DNA of 64,000 nucleotides. It comes from Synaphobranchus kaupii. Taxonomy: Eukaryota > Chordata > Actinopteri > Anguilliformes > Synaphobranchidae. The stretch is taken from NCBI GenBank assembly GCA_029718625.1, contig CM056383.1, positions 71,257,761 to 71,321,760 of the forward strand, read 5' to 3'. Numbering within the stretch: the first letter of the stretch is position 1; each line of letters begins with the position of its first letter. The translations under genes and the position numbers were made by a program. Under the pieces are notes generated by a model, which had not been told where the DNA came from, ran no database searches, and saw only the letters and a program-made list of their open reading frames with translations. Shown here in pieces: positions 24,701-37,924 of the stretch.

Positions 24701-27700
24701 GGGGCTGTCTTCGGTCTAAAGTACCACTTGTGCCCCCCGGCTCCGCTGTTATTTCGCACCCTCTTGACCGGCTGATGTCTGAGGTGTCCGCCGCCACATT
24801 TCCAGCGGGGTGGCAGGGGGTCGACGTCGTGAGAGCGGAAATCGCGTTCGGAATTTTGTTTATGGCATATGTGATTTTTATAGGATTTTTACAGGCCTTT
24901 TGCATATGGGTATGGGCATTATGGACTGCAGATCAGCGTTGTGCAATAAATCGCCTGATATTAGCCTATTACATACGGTCTCAACTCAGAAAAGAACTAA
25001 TGACGTTTAGAGTCACATTCATGAGGTATCCTGTTTGTCAGATGTTGTGCAGTTTGCCGATGTTATGCATTTTTCTGTGTGCTGCAGAGAACAGTGTTGG
25101 GCAATAAATCACCTTCCCGTTATATATAATCTCAACTAGGAAAAGAGCTCTTAACTTCTAGGGTCACATGCACGAGCTATCCTGTTTGTCAAAAGGCAGA
25201 ATTTGCGAGGTGCCACCGGCTGTTTGTTTTTGAGGACGCATTAGCGTCGCGTGGTGTTCCTTCCACGTGCCACACGGCGCATTTAGCTTACTGCAGTCAC
25301 CTGCAGTCCTGTCTGATTGAATCAGATATCAGATGAAGCGGTGTGCACAATATGACACGTTCCCCAAATGGAGCTTATCCTCGGAGCTGGGAAACGGGCA
25401 CCTGCAAACTGCCGTTATGATGGAAGAATTCTCGAGGGAGATGGCAGGGCCACAATCATGACAGGATCTGGAATGTTGACGGATGATTGACACGTACCTT
25501 TTTTTGGCTCTTAGCTGTCCATCAATCGAGACTCAGACCATTTACATTACATCACAGGTATTTAGCAGATGCTCTATCCACTATACAGCTTTTGCCGTTT
25601 TACATGGGGGGGTTGGGCTGGATATATAGGCTGTACCGTAAGTATAGATTTAAGTATAGTAAGTATAGGCGAAGTATCTTGGTCAAGTGTACGAAGTCAT
25701 GCAGTGTCTTACCTGGGAATTGAACCTACCTTTGGTTGCAAGCCCAGTTCCCTAACCGCTACACTACACTGCCACCCCAGACCAATCAGATGGATTACCA
25801 TGCTGCTGTGAATGTCTCTTCTCTTGCATAGAGAAGGAACGCGGTTAGCATGAATGCAATCAGCAGAAGGGGTTTTGTGGAAAGCAGAGCCAAAATGGCA
25901 GTCTGATTGCCATTCATAGCAGAGCCAAAATGACGGTCTGATTGCCATTCATAAGGAATGGCCCGGTCAGGGACGTCGCAAGCTCTCGTAGAATCAACTC
26001 ACACTCCTAAGGACGGCTGAGAGTCTATCACACCAGACCAGACCTGCCATGGCTAGCTTTAAACAGACATGTATCTGGTCCACACATCCGTGCAGTAACC
26101 CATGATGTAAGGGATGATTACTGTGCACAGAAGGTGCTGCTAATTGTTTAATGGTGAACTACATACCCTGAAATGCCACAGTTCCCTATATTTCCCTCTC
26201 ATCCATATGCTAGTGCAAGTTAACACTTTTTTTTTTTTTTTGAGCTTCCTTAATCGTTGTAGCCCTGTAAGGCCTTCAAGTTTGAATCTTGGTTCAGAAA
26301 GCTCTACTGCCTATTTGGTGCTGCCATCCCATAGTTACATACAGTGTGTGTGGGAATTACATAAAGGCTTCATTTTGGGGGAGGTGGGGGGTCTGGCAGA
26401 TCAACGGTTGGGGGTGGCAAGATTGGTGGGGGGTAGATTGGTAGGGGGTAGATTACAATTGCAGACACCAAGTGTCGTCGCATTGTTATTCTAGCAGCCT
26501 CACAGAAAATGAGCTTTTTTTATTGCTTTTAGGGGGAACCTCGGGCCTCTTTCGATGGGAACAGATCTTTTACAGGGGGGCTGAGCTCCCTGTGGCTCCG
26601 CCGTTATCGGAACCCTGGTTACATATTAGCATGACGGGTGGTTCAGAAGCCCTACACAAATGGACTCTCGTCCTCCACACTGCCCGACACAGATCCACAT
26701 CCCTGGATTTATCAGTCTATCGAGTGTTCTCCATTGCTCTAAAGCCTGGGTTTTCAACAGGGGGTCCATGGAAAATATTAAAATATATAAAAACCACCCC
26801 CCCCCCCCCCCTCCTTTGAGCCTGGCTGGGGGTCCCTGGATCAGAAGACGTCCAAAACCCCTGCTCTAAAGAGCCAGATACTGAGAGGTACTCCCAGAGC
26901 ACACTCATCTGCATTCATTTAATCAGAATAATTAACCCAAATTAGGTAATTATGGGGTGCAGACGGAAGGAAAGCCAGCACCGTCTCCAAAACTGCAGGT
27001 GCATCGTAAGGACGCCATTAGCATAGTTGTGCCAGGCTGTGACACCCTGCTCACATTAACCTCTGTGTTCTGTTTACTTATTAGCACATGTGAAACGGTT
27101 AGCCTGGGTTAAATATACCCAGGACATTATTGGCCTTTTACAGCAATACATAAATAAATATAAATAAAAATATATACTCAATATACTGTATGTTATCTTT
27201 ATCTCAACATAGATGGTTGATGGGTGCCATTTTGCCTCTGACAGGTCACATTTAACCATGAAAGTGTCACTCATTTGTGATAGAGATGTGATTTATGCAC
27301 TATAATGAAGGCTTTGGGGGCATAAATCATCTTTATATGAAATTTTTATCTGAGTTAAAATGAAACAAGGTTTTAATGCAGGAGATTATTGATACCTGTG
27401 TTTTCATCTTTATCTTATTATAGTTAAATAAACCATACAGGCAAATACAGATGATGAACAACAACTAGAAAACACAAAACAAGACCAACATTTACACTGG
27501 TTTAGTCACTCAATGGTGACATTCCTCTTTTACTAAAAATTTTAAACGTGTCAATTTGACCCAAACCGAACACGGGGGGTTAAAGCTAAACTATAAACTT
27601 ACAGGACCCCAAACCTCCAGTTGCCCCTTGCTGAGATCAGAGAAACAAAGCCAACTTCATCTCGCAATTCAGTGTTGAAAACCGAGATAATCTGACCTGA

Positions 27701-30700
27701 TTTATAGATGTTGGAAGAAAATGTACCGTGAATAAATGTTTCACGCTTTGTTTCACAAAAGCAGTGATGATTTGTTTAACGTGACCTTCTTCAAGACCTA
27801 TGACTCACTTCCTGCTCAATTCAGAGATGCCTATTGGATTTGTGCGGTGACTTTTTGGTGGACTTAGAGAAAACGGGTGTTTTCCTGAAAGACAAGTTAA
27901 TGTATGCATTATGCACAATGTATGTCCACGCACTATGATTGCATGGTCTGTTGATTTAAAACTAATACTGGATTTTTTGCTTGCAGCATTTCCTCATAAT
28001 TGTATAATTTTTGCCATCTATTGTGCGTGGCAGTTTGAAATCGTGGTGTTCCTGATGTCCTGTAAATAAATAAATGGTACCAATATACTTACAACCATTT
28101 ATATACTTTATTTGTAAGTGGCTTACAGCCGAAACCTGATGATGGAAACATGTCAGAACGGCTAAACATGCAGCATTATGTCTAGTCCATGAAAGAATGA
28201 CTTAACTTGCTTTGATTAGTGGTTATATGGTCATGATGCGTGATCAACTTGCCTTGGTATTCTGTAGATCCTTCAGAATACTCCTCTAGTTTTGAACCAG
28301 GTAGCAGAACCAAAATGTGGAATGAATTTTATTCAGAGTCAAATGCAGCTTGTTTCCTTCCAAGTTCTATGACAGCACTGCTTTCTCATTACCACTGTGC
28401 CAAAACACACACAGACACTTACACACACGTGTGCAGACACATGTACACACATGCATGCATACACACAGACACACACAATACACACGCATGCATGCACACA
28501 CGCACATATTCACACACACGCACGGATCCACACACATACGCATGGATACACACACATACACACACACGCGCACGCGCACGCGCGCACACACTCTCAGTTG
28601 GAGGTTGTGCAGTCCAGGCCCTGCAGTGCTGTAATTGAACCTTCATAAAGGCAGATGGCTTTTTTAATTAATCAGTTGTTCATGGAATAAAATGAGCAGA
28701 TGTTGGCTGCTTGCTTGCCAGGTATAATAAATATTGGTTATGATAACCATATTAAGGCTGTCCAGTATTATATAGTGATAGGAAATTAAATTGTAGGATC
28801 ATTTTAATCTATCAAGGTGCCTCATGAAATAAGATAAATCGTTTTATTAAAATTTTCTATGTGTGATATTTGGAAGGAAGTATTCATTTTTAAACACATC
28901 CTAGCACAAGAACATTTACGCAGTCAATTACTTAATCTTATTTTTTCTTCCACATGTCAGAAAAATAAAAAGTCAATATAAAAATAAAAAAGGAAATTGT
29001 TTGTTACAAGCAAAAATAGTTTTGGCACCCAGCGGCTTGCCATTGAGAATAATATCTATACATTTCTGTAAGAAGTCTTTAAAGCAGCTTCGGGACATTT
29101 TGGCACAAGGTGACATTAATATGCCAAAAAAGAAACATAAATCATAATTTATTGTTAGGGTTTAGGGTTTAAGGTTAGTTAGGATTAGGGGTAGGGTTTA
29201 GGGTTAGTTAGGATTAGGTTTAGATTTAGGGTTTAGGGTTATGGATTATGGTTATCGAGTCTCTCCTCAGTAACAGGAATTCAGTTCATAATTGAAGACC
29301 TTGGTGCTAAATAGACAATTCAAGTTGAGCATAGAAACAGGCTGTATTTGTTTAGCTAAGTCCACCCTATAAATATTATTAATAGAAAAGGTGCCTAAGC
29401 AATGCATAAAAACAGCAAAACCTTTAATGGCAGATTTTATGGATCAATGATATTTTAGGATTTGATTTTCTCAATATAGACATTTTGTGACTTCAGTACT
29501 TTTAGCACCGGGGTCTTCAATTAAGCGTGGCATAATCTAAAGACTTTTTATAAAAAACTTATGTCAGAGTATGTGGAGTAGTTTAACAGTAGATGCCGAG
29601 ACACAGTTTGATCCCGTTTGTAGGCCCAAAAGAAGCCGAGCAGTACAGTTCCTCCCTACAAACAGCAGTTTACTTCATTAGGACAAGTTTTGTGGCCCTA
29701 TTGAAAGCCACGCGTTGTTATTTGCTTCCCTTTCCCTTTCTATAGTGTTCTCAAGGAGCACTATCTCCCAGTAGGCCATTTAGTGTACGTACACAGGAAG
29801 TGAGCAACAGCGTAAAATGTCCCCAGACGTACTGGGGGAAAGAGTGACGTCAAGGTGGCGTTCCAGACAGAAGTGACCTTTCTGCGTAGCAGAAATGCTC
29901 CATTGTCAGTCGGTAATGCTGTCTGCAAGGGAAAGTACAAAAGTGCAACCGTTAGATGGGGCTTGGGCCATTGTAAATTTGGCGGAGTGACAGACAAAAG
30001 CGACAGGCATTGCTTTCTGTCTGGAGATGGATTGGCGTGAGGGCATGTGTGAATTGTGCCCTCTAGAGAACTCACTAATTACGGCTAGTGAATGCTCACT
30101 ATCAATTAAAGAGTAAATGGTGTGCCGTCTCACCGTTTGAGTTTAAGTGGTTGAGGATTCGTCTCCACGGTAGCACAAGCGGAGCGCGATCCTAGCAGCC
30201 AAAGGCGAGTTTGGGGGGGTTTGTGTAGGCACTCTTAATGCAAAGGAGTTGACATGGTGTTGGAGGACTGTGAAGGACTGCATCGGTTTTAAGCTCGGCA
30301 TTCAAAGTCATGTCATACCGATGCCGATAAGCTGGTTTATGTACATTATGTGACTATTGAAGTAATCTGACATAAGGCACAAAGCACCCAATTCACTACA
30401 TGAATAAAATAAGAGGAAAGCGAGTTTTTGGAAACCATGCGCATGCAGGCACGTACGCAGATTGAAATCATGAACTGTGGTGCGGGGTGGGGGGTGGGGG
30501 TGGGGGTAGGGGGGCAGGTGATTTGCGATCACAGAATGGGAGGGAAGGAAGTGGATCGGGATCGCAGACCCGGGGGGGGGGGGGGGGGGGGGGTCAGGGG
30601 GTCAAAACGGAAAATAGGATACGCTGAAAGCATAGAATTAAAAACATTTCCTCAAGGAAATGAACACAAAACTTTACGATGTATGGCCAAATGTATAAAT

Positions 30701-33402
30701 TGTTTCTGCTTGCAGTTGGAGCACATTTACAAATATATAGGTTTTAAAGAAGCCCACATATTTACAGCATATTTCCCTATGTTCCATTTTGCAAAGGGGT
30801 CGTTAAGAACTATACCGCCTGCTAATTAACTGGGAGTAACTGCTGGTGACATGATCCCAGGACCTTCTGCTCACACACAATACGGCTCTCTAATTCTCAG
30901 TACTCCCCATGGGCCTCGCTTCCTGCCTCAGCCCAACACACACGTACATATAGTATAATGAAGCAAGAAAAGCCTCCTCAACCCCTTCTGATCTCCCAGC
31001 ATGCTCTCTGATTTCACGGCCTGTCACCGTGTCTTGTGCCGTCGTGTGAGTTCCACTAGCACACTCACGCGACGCACTCTTATCGCCGGCTTTTGCAGGT
31101 GATTAATTGCAAGCTATTCACCGTCCGCGCGCATTTCTAACAGCTATTCCGCGATGCTTTAGCAGCAACATGAATGGACCTGCGTTGAACAGAATTACAA
31201 ATAGCCCTACACCAAAAGGAATGACCTCTCAATACCTCCCAGAATCCCCTACTTCCTCAGATTTATTGTCACTGGCTCATAATCAGAGAAAAAAAGATGA
31301 GACAAGATATTTTTGGTAGATTTTGCGTAAGACTGGAAGCTTTGGACCGACGTGAGATTCTTGTCCACTGTGCAGTAAAACTAGCAAAAATTCACCTCCA
31401 GTAAAAAACTGATGAAAAGTCACTGTTCTGTTGTTGGTCCTTGGCTGCGTCCCGATCTACATATGATGTGCGTGTGTGGGCGCATGCCCTCGACACGGCT
31501 CCACGCATGTGCACTCAGCAGCGGGAGGGAGAGAGGAGCACGTTTACATCAACACTTCACAATATTTACCACAGGAAGACAGAACCACTTACTTTGCTTA
31601 GATTAATTCAGGGTTTCTTTTCCATCTCTTATCCCTAATCGGCGTAACTGTATAATCCTCTGTAGAATCCTACCTCTTATCAGCTAGCTAGCTCCTTAGC
31701 TGACAAAGCACAAGAAGTCAGGCCTGAATATCATTGACAAATATAACCAGGGGGGTATTTCATGAAGCGGGATTAAGTAGTTAGCTGGCTATCTTTTGTA
31801 AATATTTTGAAGTAACCCAGGCTCTCATCCAATAGGATGTAATAAAATTCAAAATATTTACAAATGTTAGCCACCTAACTCCTAAACAGAACAGTAAATA
31901 TCATTAACGAATATAGATGGCTGTCATAGATTTATGTCAATAAAGTAAAAATCACAAGCCTTATTTTTTGAGTGCCACAATAATACAGCAACAACTCGGT
32001 GTCATATTAAAAATGAAAACAGCGTATGATGCACTAATTAGTATATGATCACCACGTTTATTGAATGTTAAATGTTGAAATGCAGTTAACTAACGTATCT
32101 TTTATGACTCACCCTATCCACCCCTAGGTGATATCCACCCCTACATCTTACGGACAAAATATTTCAAGAAAAGTCTCTTCACAAAGATACGAGTATCCAC
32201 TGCATTCAAAGACCCAGGCCATTACATTGCCTGACCTGCCTATCCGGTGACACTGATCTGCAATGTAGAGAACTGCATTAACAATCTATCCGGTAGTGAT
32301 TTATGCAATATCCAGTGCTTTATGGTGCAGATTTTTCCATTTAATTATTGATCCAACAACAATAGCGTAGCTAGCGGTGCTTTACAAGATTTACAGCTTA
32401 ATTTATTCTGACAGAAGCTTAATATCGTTTATATTAATTAAGCACAAGAGGATATCACTCAGCCCTTGAACAGATTGGCCTAGACTTCAGATTCCAGTGC
32501 CTCATATTTGTCCGATAGCCTTACAGTTAGCAGGTCAGTGGCACATACGGGTTGGAGTCCTGGTACAGGTTCTCTCTGTGTGGAGTTAGCATGTTCTCCT
32601 TGTGTTAGCATAGGTTCCTCCGGGTACTTTGGTTTCCTCCCACACCACCAACAAAGACAGGTTAGTTATCCTCTTGTCATTGCTCTGGTCCAAGGCACTG
32701 GTCCCCGGGCGCTGCACTGTGGCTACCCACTGCTCCTAAGCAGTTAGGATGGGTCAAATGCAGAGGAGAAATTACCCCCACGGGGTCAATAAACTATAAC
32801 TTAACTTAACTTAACTTACAGTACAGAGCAGTACTTTTATAGTGTCGGCTGCTATGTATTCCCTGCGGTTTGAGCCTGTTCAATGTTTATACTGCTGATC
32901 AGCATTACCCAGTCATTGTTCAAAGCCTGGCTTTGATTGGTCTGTCTGTGTTTGACCCCTGACCAATGACTGAGCCGAACTGCAGCCGGAACATGAGAGA
33001 GAGAGAGGCGAATTGGAGGAGTTCTCATGCGCTTTTAGCAGTTCACTGCTCTGAACCAGCATCGCATTTGTTGTGTAATAAACCTTTTGGGTAGAGACAC
33101 CAGTGATTCAGAGCACATATCACAGTAATTCTACCCATGATTATTATAACGTATTATTTCCACCCTCAATACTAGGCCAATATAGGGAGGCCAACAATCG
33201 GCTTATCAGCTAAGAACACTGCGTTCTGAACAGCCGTCTGTTCTCAGTCAAGGTTCCTGGAAGCTTCAGAGTAAACATCTAAGCATAGGATGGCTCATTA
33301 ACACACACATGCACGCGCACGTGGCCACACACACACACACACACACACACATACGCACATACACACACATGCATGCACACACACACACACACACACATGC
33401 AT

Positions 33403-33456
<54 letters not shown>

Positions 33457-33534
33457 GCATGCACACACAGGCACACACACACACATACGCACATACACAC
33501 ACATGCATGCACACACACACACACACACATGCAT

Positions 33535-33574
<40 letters not shown>

Positions 33575-33725
33575 GCATGCACACACAGGCACACACACAC
33601 ACATACGCACATACACACACATGCATGCACACACACACACAGTCACACACATGCATGCACACACACACACATGCATGCACACACACACACACACACACAG
33701 TCACACACATGCATGCACACACACA

Positions 33726-33815
<90 letters not shown>

Positions 33816-36800
33816 GCCATACGAGGGGAAAATAATACAGGTAAAGCACTCTTCCCTTTGTTTCCCACAAACACTATATCATGTGTCTCTCCTCAGTAAA
33901 AGGAATTCAGTTCACAATCTGTTCTTCCACCGTCTCACCATTCTATCGGCCTGAAAGAAGTGTACTACAATTTCACTGTTTCTACATCCCTGGCGCCGGC
34001 AGTATTAGCATTGCATTCTCGCTGAAAAGAACATTTATAAAAATAAAAAAATAAAAAAAGATTTCTAAGCACACATACCAGAAAAACCTGTTATCCACAA
34101 CCTGATCATTTTATCCTTGCCTTCTCATTTGATTTTTAAAAACATGATGATAAATAGTCGCTTGTGAATGCTATTCAGTTATTCAATCTCTCCTGGAGAA
34201 ATAAATTACCCCCAAAAAAACTACTGAAGCAAAACCAGCAAATTAAAATAAGTATGGGTAAATGCATAACGAATCATTTGCAATGGTGAAAATAAAACAA
34301 AATTTAAAATTACAAAAAAAATGACAGTATATCAAATCACTGGGTAATCTCAGACGTGATAAAATAAAGGCAATTTCAATGCTAACAGGAAGAACATGAA
34401 TTAAGAGGAAATTGAAGGTCTTATTTGAGCCCAGAGGTGTTTAAAGTGATGCGTCACTCACTGTCCTTCAGACTGTGACAAGCCATGATACACTGAGCTC
34501 TGCCAGTGCTGTACAGGGGATAGACAGCGGCTCAATGTCCTGGAGTCTAGGGAATTCCACATCTCTCTCTCTCTCTCTCTCTCACTCTCTCAGTGTCTCT
34601 CTCTTTTAATTTTATTTTCTTATTTTCTGTTTGGTTTGTAAATATGTGAACACATAGGTCTCGTCCTTTGTTCTGTGCATTAAAGTGCAAAAACTGGTTA
34701 CTGTAGTTAGGGGTATGATTAGGAACAGAGTGATGGTGGAGTTTCGATAGTACGAAGCCATGGAGAGCTTGAATGTGTTTCAGAGTGTGTGGTGTTATAA
34801 GGGTGCTTTATGTTGTGTTTCAGAGTGTGTGGTGTTATAAGGCTGCTTTATGTTGTGTTTCAGAGTGTGTGGTGTTATAAGGGTGCTTTATGTTGTGTTT
34901 CAGAGTGTGTGGTGTTATAAGGCTGCTTTATGTTGTGTTTCAGAGTGTGTGGTGTTATAAGGCTGCTTTATGTTGTGTTTCAGAGTGTGTGGTGTTATAA
35001 GGCTGCTTTATGTTGTGTTTCAGAGTGTGTGGTGTTATAAGGCTGCTTTATGTTGTGTTTCAGAGTGTGTGGTGTTATAAGGGTGCTTTATGTTCAGTGG
35101 AGGAAGGTGGAATAGGGTGACTACATGGAATAGGGTGACTACATGGAATAGGGTGACTAAATGGAAGTAGTTTTCTTTCTTTCTTTCTTTGTGACAGATT
35201 TTAGTTTTTCATGTGATTTTGTGTATTTGTTTCTTAGGTTTTCTGTTATATATTTTTTTGGTAATGTCTTTATTGTGTTGAAAGTAGAATAAAGGAGGGT
35301 TAAAATAAATAAATTCTCTCTCACTCTCTCTCTCTTTCTCTCTCTCTCAGTCAGTATATTATCCATTCTTGCTCTTCTACGTCGCCTGACGGCGTGATAG
35401 GTTTCGATTTTTTCATGTCAGTGAGCAGAAAAGTCCCCAGCGTGGCGACAGCCAGGCCTGTAAGAGAAGAGATCAGAAGAAGGGCTTGATGATGACTGCT
35501 GATGCTTGCTATCTATCGAGATTAAGAGCAGTGCAGAAACACTGGAAAGAGCTGATGTCAGGACAGCAGGATTGAGAAGCACAGCAATAGACTGGAGGCA
35601 GACGGAGGATCCCCAAACCCGGCCACAAATCACATCACCATGCAGCATGCATCAGTTACCATGCCCACGTGGGATACTTATAACAGCCAGCTTGAGACTT
35701 CCTTTGTTAATGTGGTATTAGCACAGTTACGTCAGGAAAGTCAGCGATGTTTCTGTGCAGTGTCTCGAAAGGAACACGCAGACGGTTGTTTTTTAAAAGC
35801 TACAGTAGGTCTTTGTTAGTCGTTTGTTAGTCACAGATGTGCTTTTCGCATCCATACGCATCTTGGCCGGTATAGCGCTCATTGTTCCTGGATGATAATA
35901 GGAACATGCCGTACGGATACTATTCCGGGGGGGAAAAAAGCCTCCTACATTACATTACATTATAGGCATTTAGCAGACGCTCTTACCCAGAGCGACTTAC
36001 ACAACTTCTTATTACATTTATCCATTCATACAGCTGGATATATACTGAAGCAATTCAGGTTAAGTACCTTGCTCAAGGGTACAACGGCAGTGTCCTACCT
36101 GGGAATCGAACCTGCTACCTTTCAGTTACAAGTCCAGTTCCTTAACCATTATACTACACTGCCGCCTACACCTAATCCTACACCTTGCTGTCTCATTCCA
36201 GTGTGTTTAAATCCATTCGGCCCGGGAAAGACATGGCCCATTTTTATACTGCTTACATCAGCACTGGGGCCCCTTGTGTGAATGGACACAATGACTATAC
36301 AGCAGTTAATCAGTCAAGGCACGAGATAAATATATTCCTGAAAAAGGCACTTTTCTTACACATTGTGTATAGCCTGATTTTGCAACTGTGATGAATCTTG
36401 ATCATTTTCACACTCTTAAAATGACTTAGAAGCAGGGATTGGATATTTGATTTCACTGGTAAGCAAAAGGTATACTGTGGCCTTATAAGCATCTTGTGGC
36501 TCCTGTGTTATTCAAAAGGTTGGCACACACTATTTGGCGTATTATTTCACCTGGTGCTGGGAGTAAAATCCCCCTAGATTAAGAAATGATCAGAATAAAT
36601 GGTGTATTTCACAAATAGAATAAAATGACATCATGAAATGTGTTCAGGAACAATGCATTTATCCTACTTAAATATTTCTCACATTTGTGAAAGGCGCATT
36701 CTTTATCCCTGCATATTTTGGGGCGCCAGGGTATAGTCAAGGAGTGAACCCCACACAGCAGAGTTCAACTGAATATCAGTAGCTTTTCTCTCCCTGTGAA

Positions 36801-37890
36801 TCTTCCAATGGAAAACCTTTTCTCTGAATGTTGTTAAGTGTCGCCTAGACCAAGTGGAAACAGTGTTCGTTTGTGTTGAGATTTGAGGTTAAATGTGCAT
36901 TAAAAAAAAACAACATTCCCAGGGCTTGGAGATCCTTTTCAAAATGCGACTTTTCAGAGCAGAGGATTCTGGGTCAGTGCACCCGATATCAGCTTGTCTC
37001 TGCAGTACAACCTGTTAGCTCACAAATCAATATGAAATCAAGTCATCCTGCTCTAGGAAGAGGATTTATTGCTGTTCAGTGTTTTCAATTGAATTGTGTC
37101 GCTGAACCTAAAAAGGCAGTAGAATGCAGTGTTTGTATGGAAGTCTTGGTTGGCTAAAAAGGCAGTAGAATGCAGTGTTTGTAAGGAAGTCTTGGTTGGC
37201 TAAAAAAGCAGTAGAATGCAGTGTTTGTAAGTAAGTCTTGGTATTAAATATTAAATATTAAAGGCACTTATCTATTGCCGCAGGTCTGACAACACAGTCG
37301 TGGAAAGAGATCCAACCTCCAGCTTCACGCTTTTTGTAGGCTAGTCTCCAGCCTGCTCAGCAGTAAACTCCAGCCTGCTCAGTAAACCCGACTGGCATTT
37401 TTTCTGGAAACTCAGACCACTGAACAGTCCTTAGATACTGTCATAAACAAGTAGGGTTTCAATGATATGAAATGAGCTACAAAATAACATGCTGCCGTGT
37501 TTAAGCACTGAGAATTCCTTAAATTGGCGGTAGCAGCACTTTGAATATGCATAAACAACACCGGGAAATATCGTCTATAATCATATTTTTTCTTGTTACC
37601 CCCCTCTCCCTCTCTCTCTCTCTCTCTCTCCCTCTCTCTCCCTCTCTCTCTCCCTCCCTCTCTCTCCCTCTCTCCAGTATATTACTTTGTCTCAGCGACG
37701 GCCTGCAATGGTGTCTATGAGACGGCCATCGAGGAGTTCTGTCTGACCAAGTTTAAGTTTGACATGGAGGAGATGGACCAGGGTCAGTGGTGTAGCTGGG
37801 AAGACACGATACAGTAAGTGCAGATGTGGGTGAATTGTCGTTGAAAAGGGGAATTTTTCAGTGTCAAATCACCTTCAAACAATGTAATTC

Positions 37891-37924
<34 letters not shown>

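Larger units (their letters stand above)
17978..37677 (+). other. ramp1: ramp1 intron 1 (19.7 kb)
   Basis: It starts GTAAGT and ends CCAG. Apart from the repeats listed separately, I recognised no exon on either strand. Long quiet stretches are 18.8-19.5, 23.4-24.9, 25.8-26.7, 26.9-28.4, 28.6-29.15, 29.3-31.7, 31.9-32.5, 33.9-34.5 and 35.2-37.1 kb (except for the SINE at 35.95 kb). First introns of this length often hold enhancers, but none can be shown here. Confidence 0.85.

Noticed and set aside
24730..25107. Open frame of 125 codons with hydrophobic stretches
   Set aside because: It overlaps a diverged non-coding duplication and shows no family similarity.
28240..28648. Overlapping open frames in the CA/CG repeat
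   Set aside because: Low-complexity translation of the repeat.
29155..29250. True telomere or fusion point
   Set aside because: The repeat is short, mixed in unit length and lies within an intron; it is only telomere-like.
33266..33954. Long Cys/Val- and His/Thr-rich open frames
   Set aside because: They are translations of a CA microsatellite.
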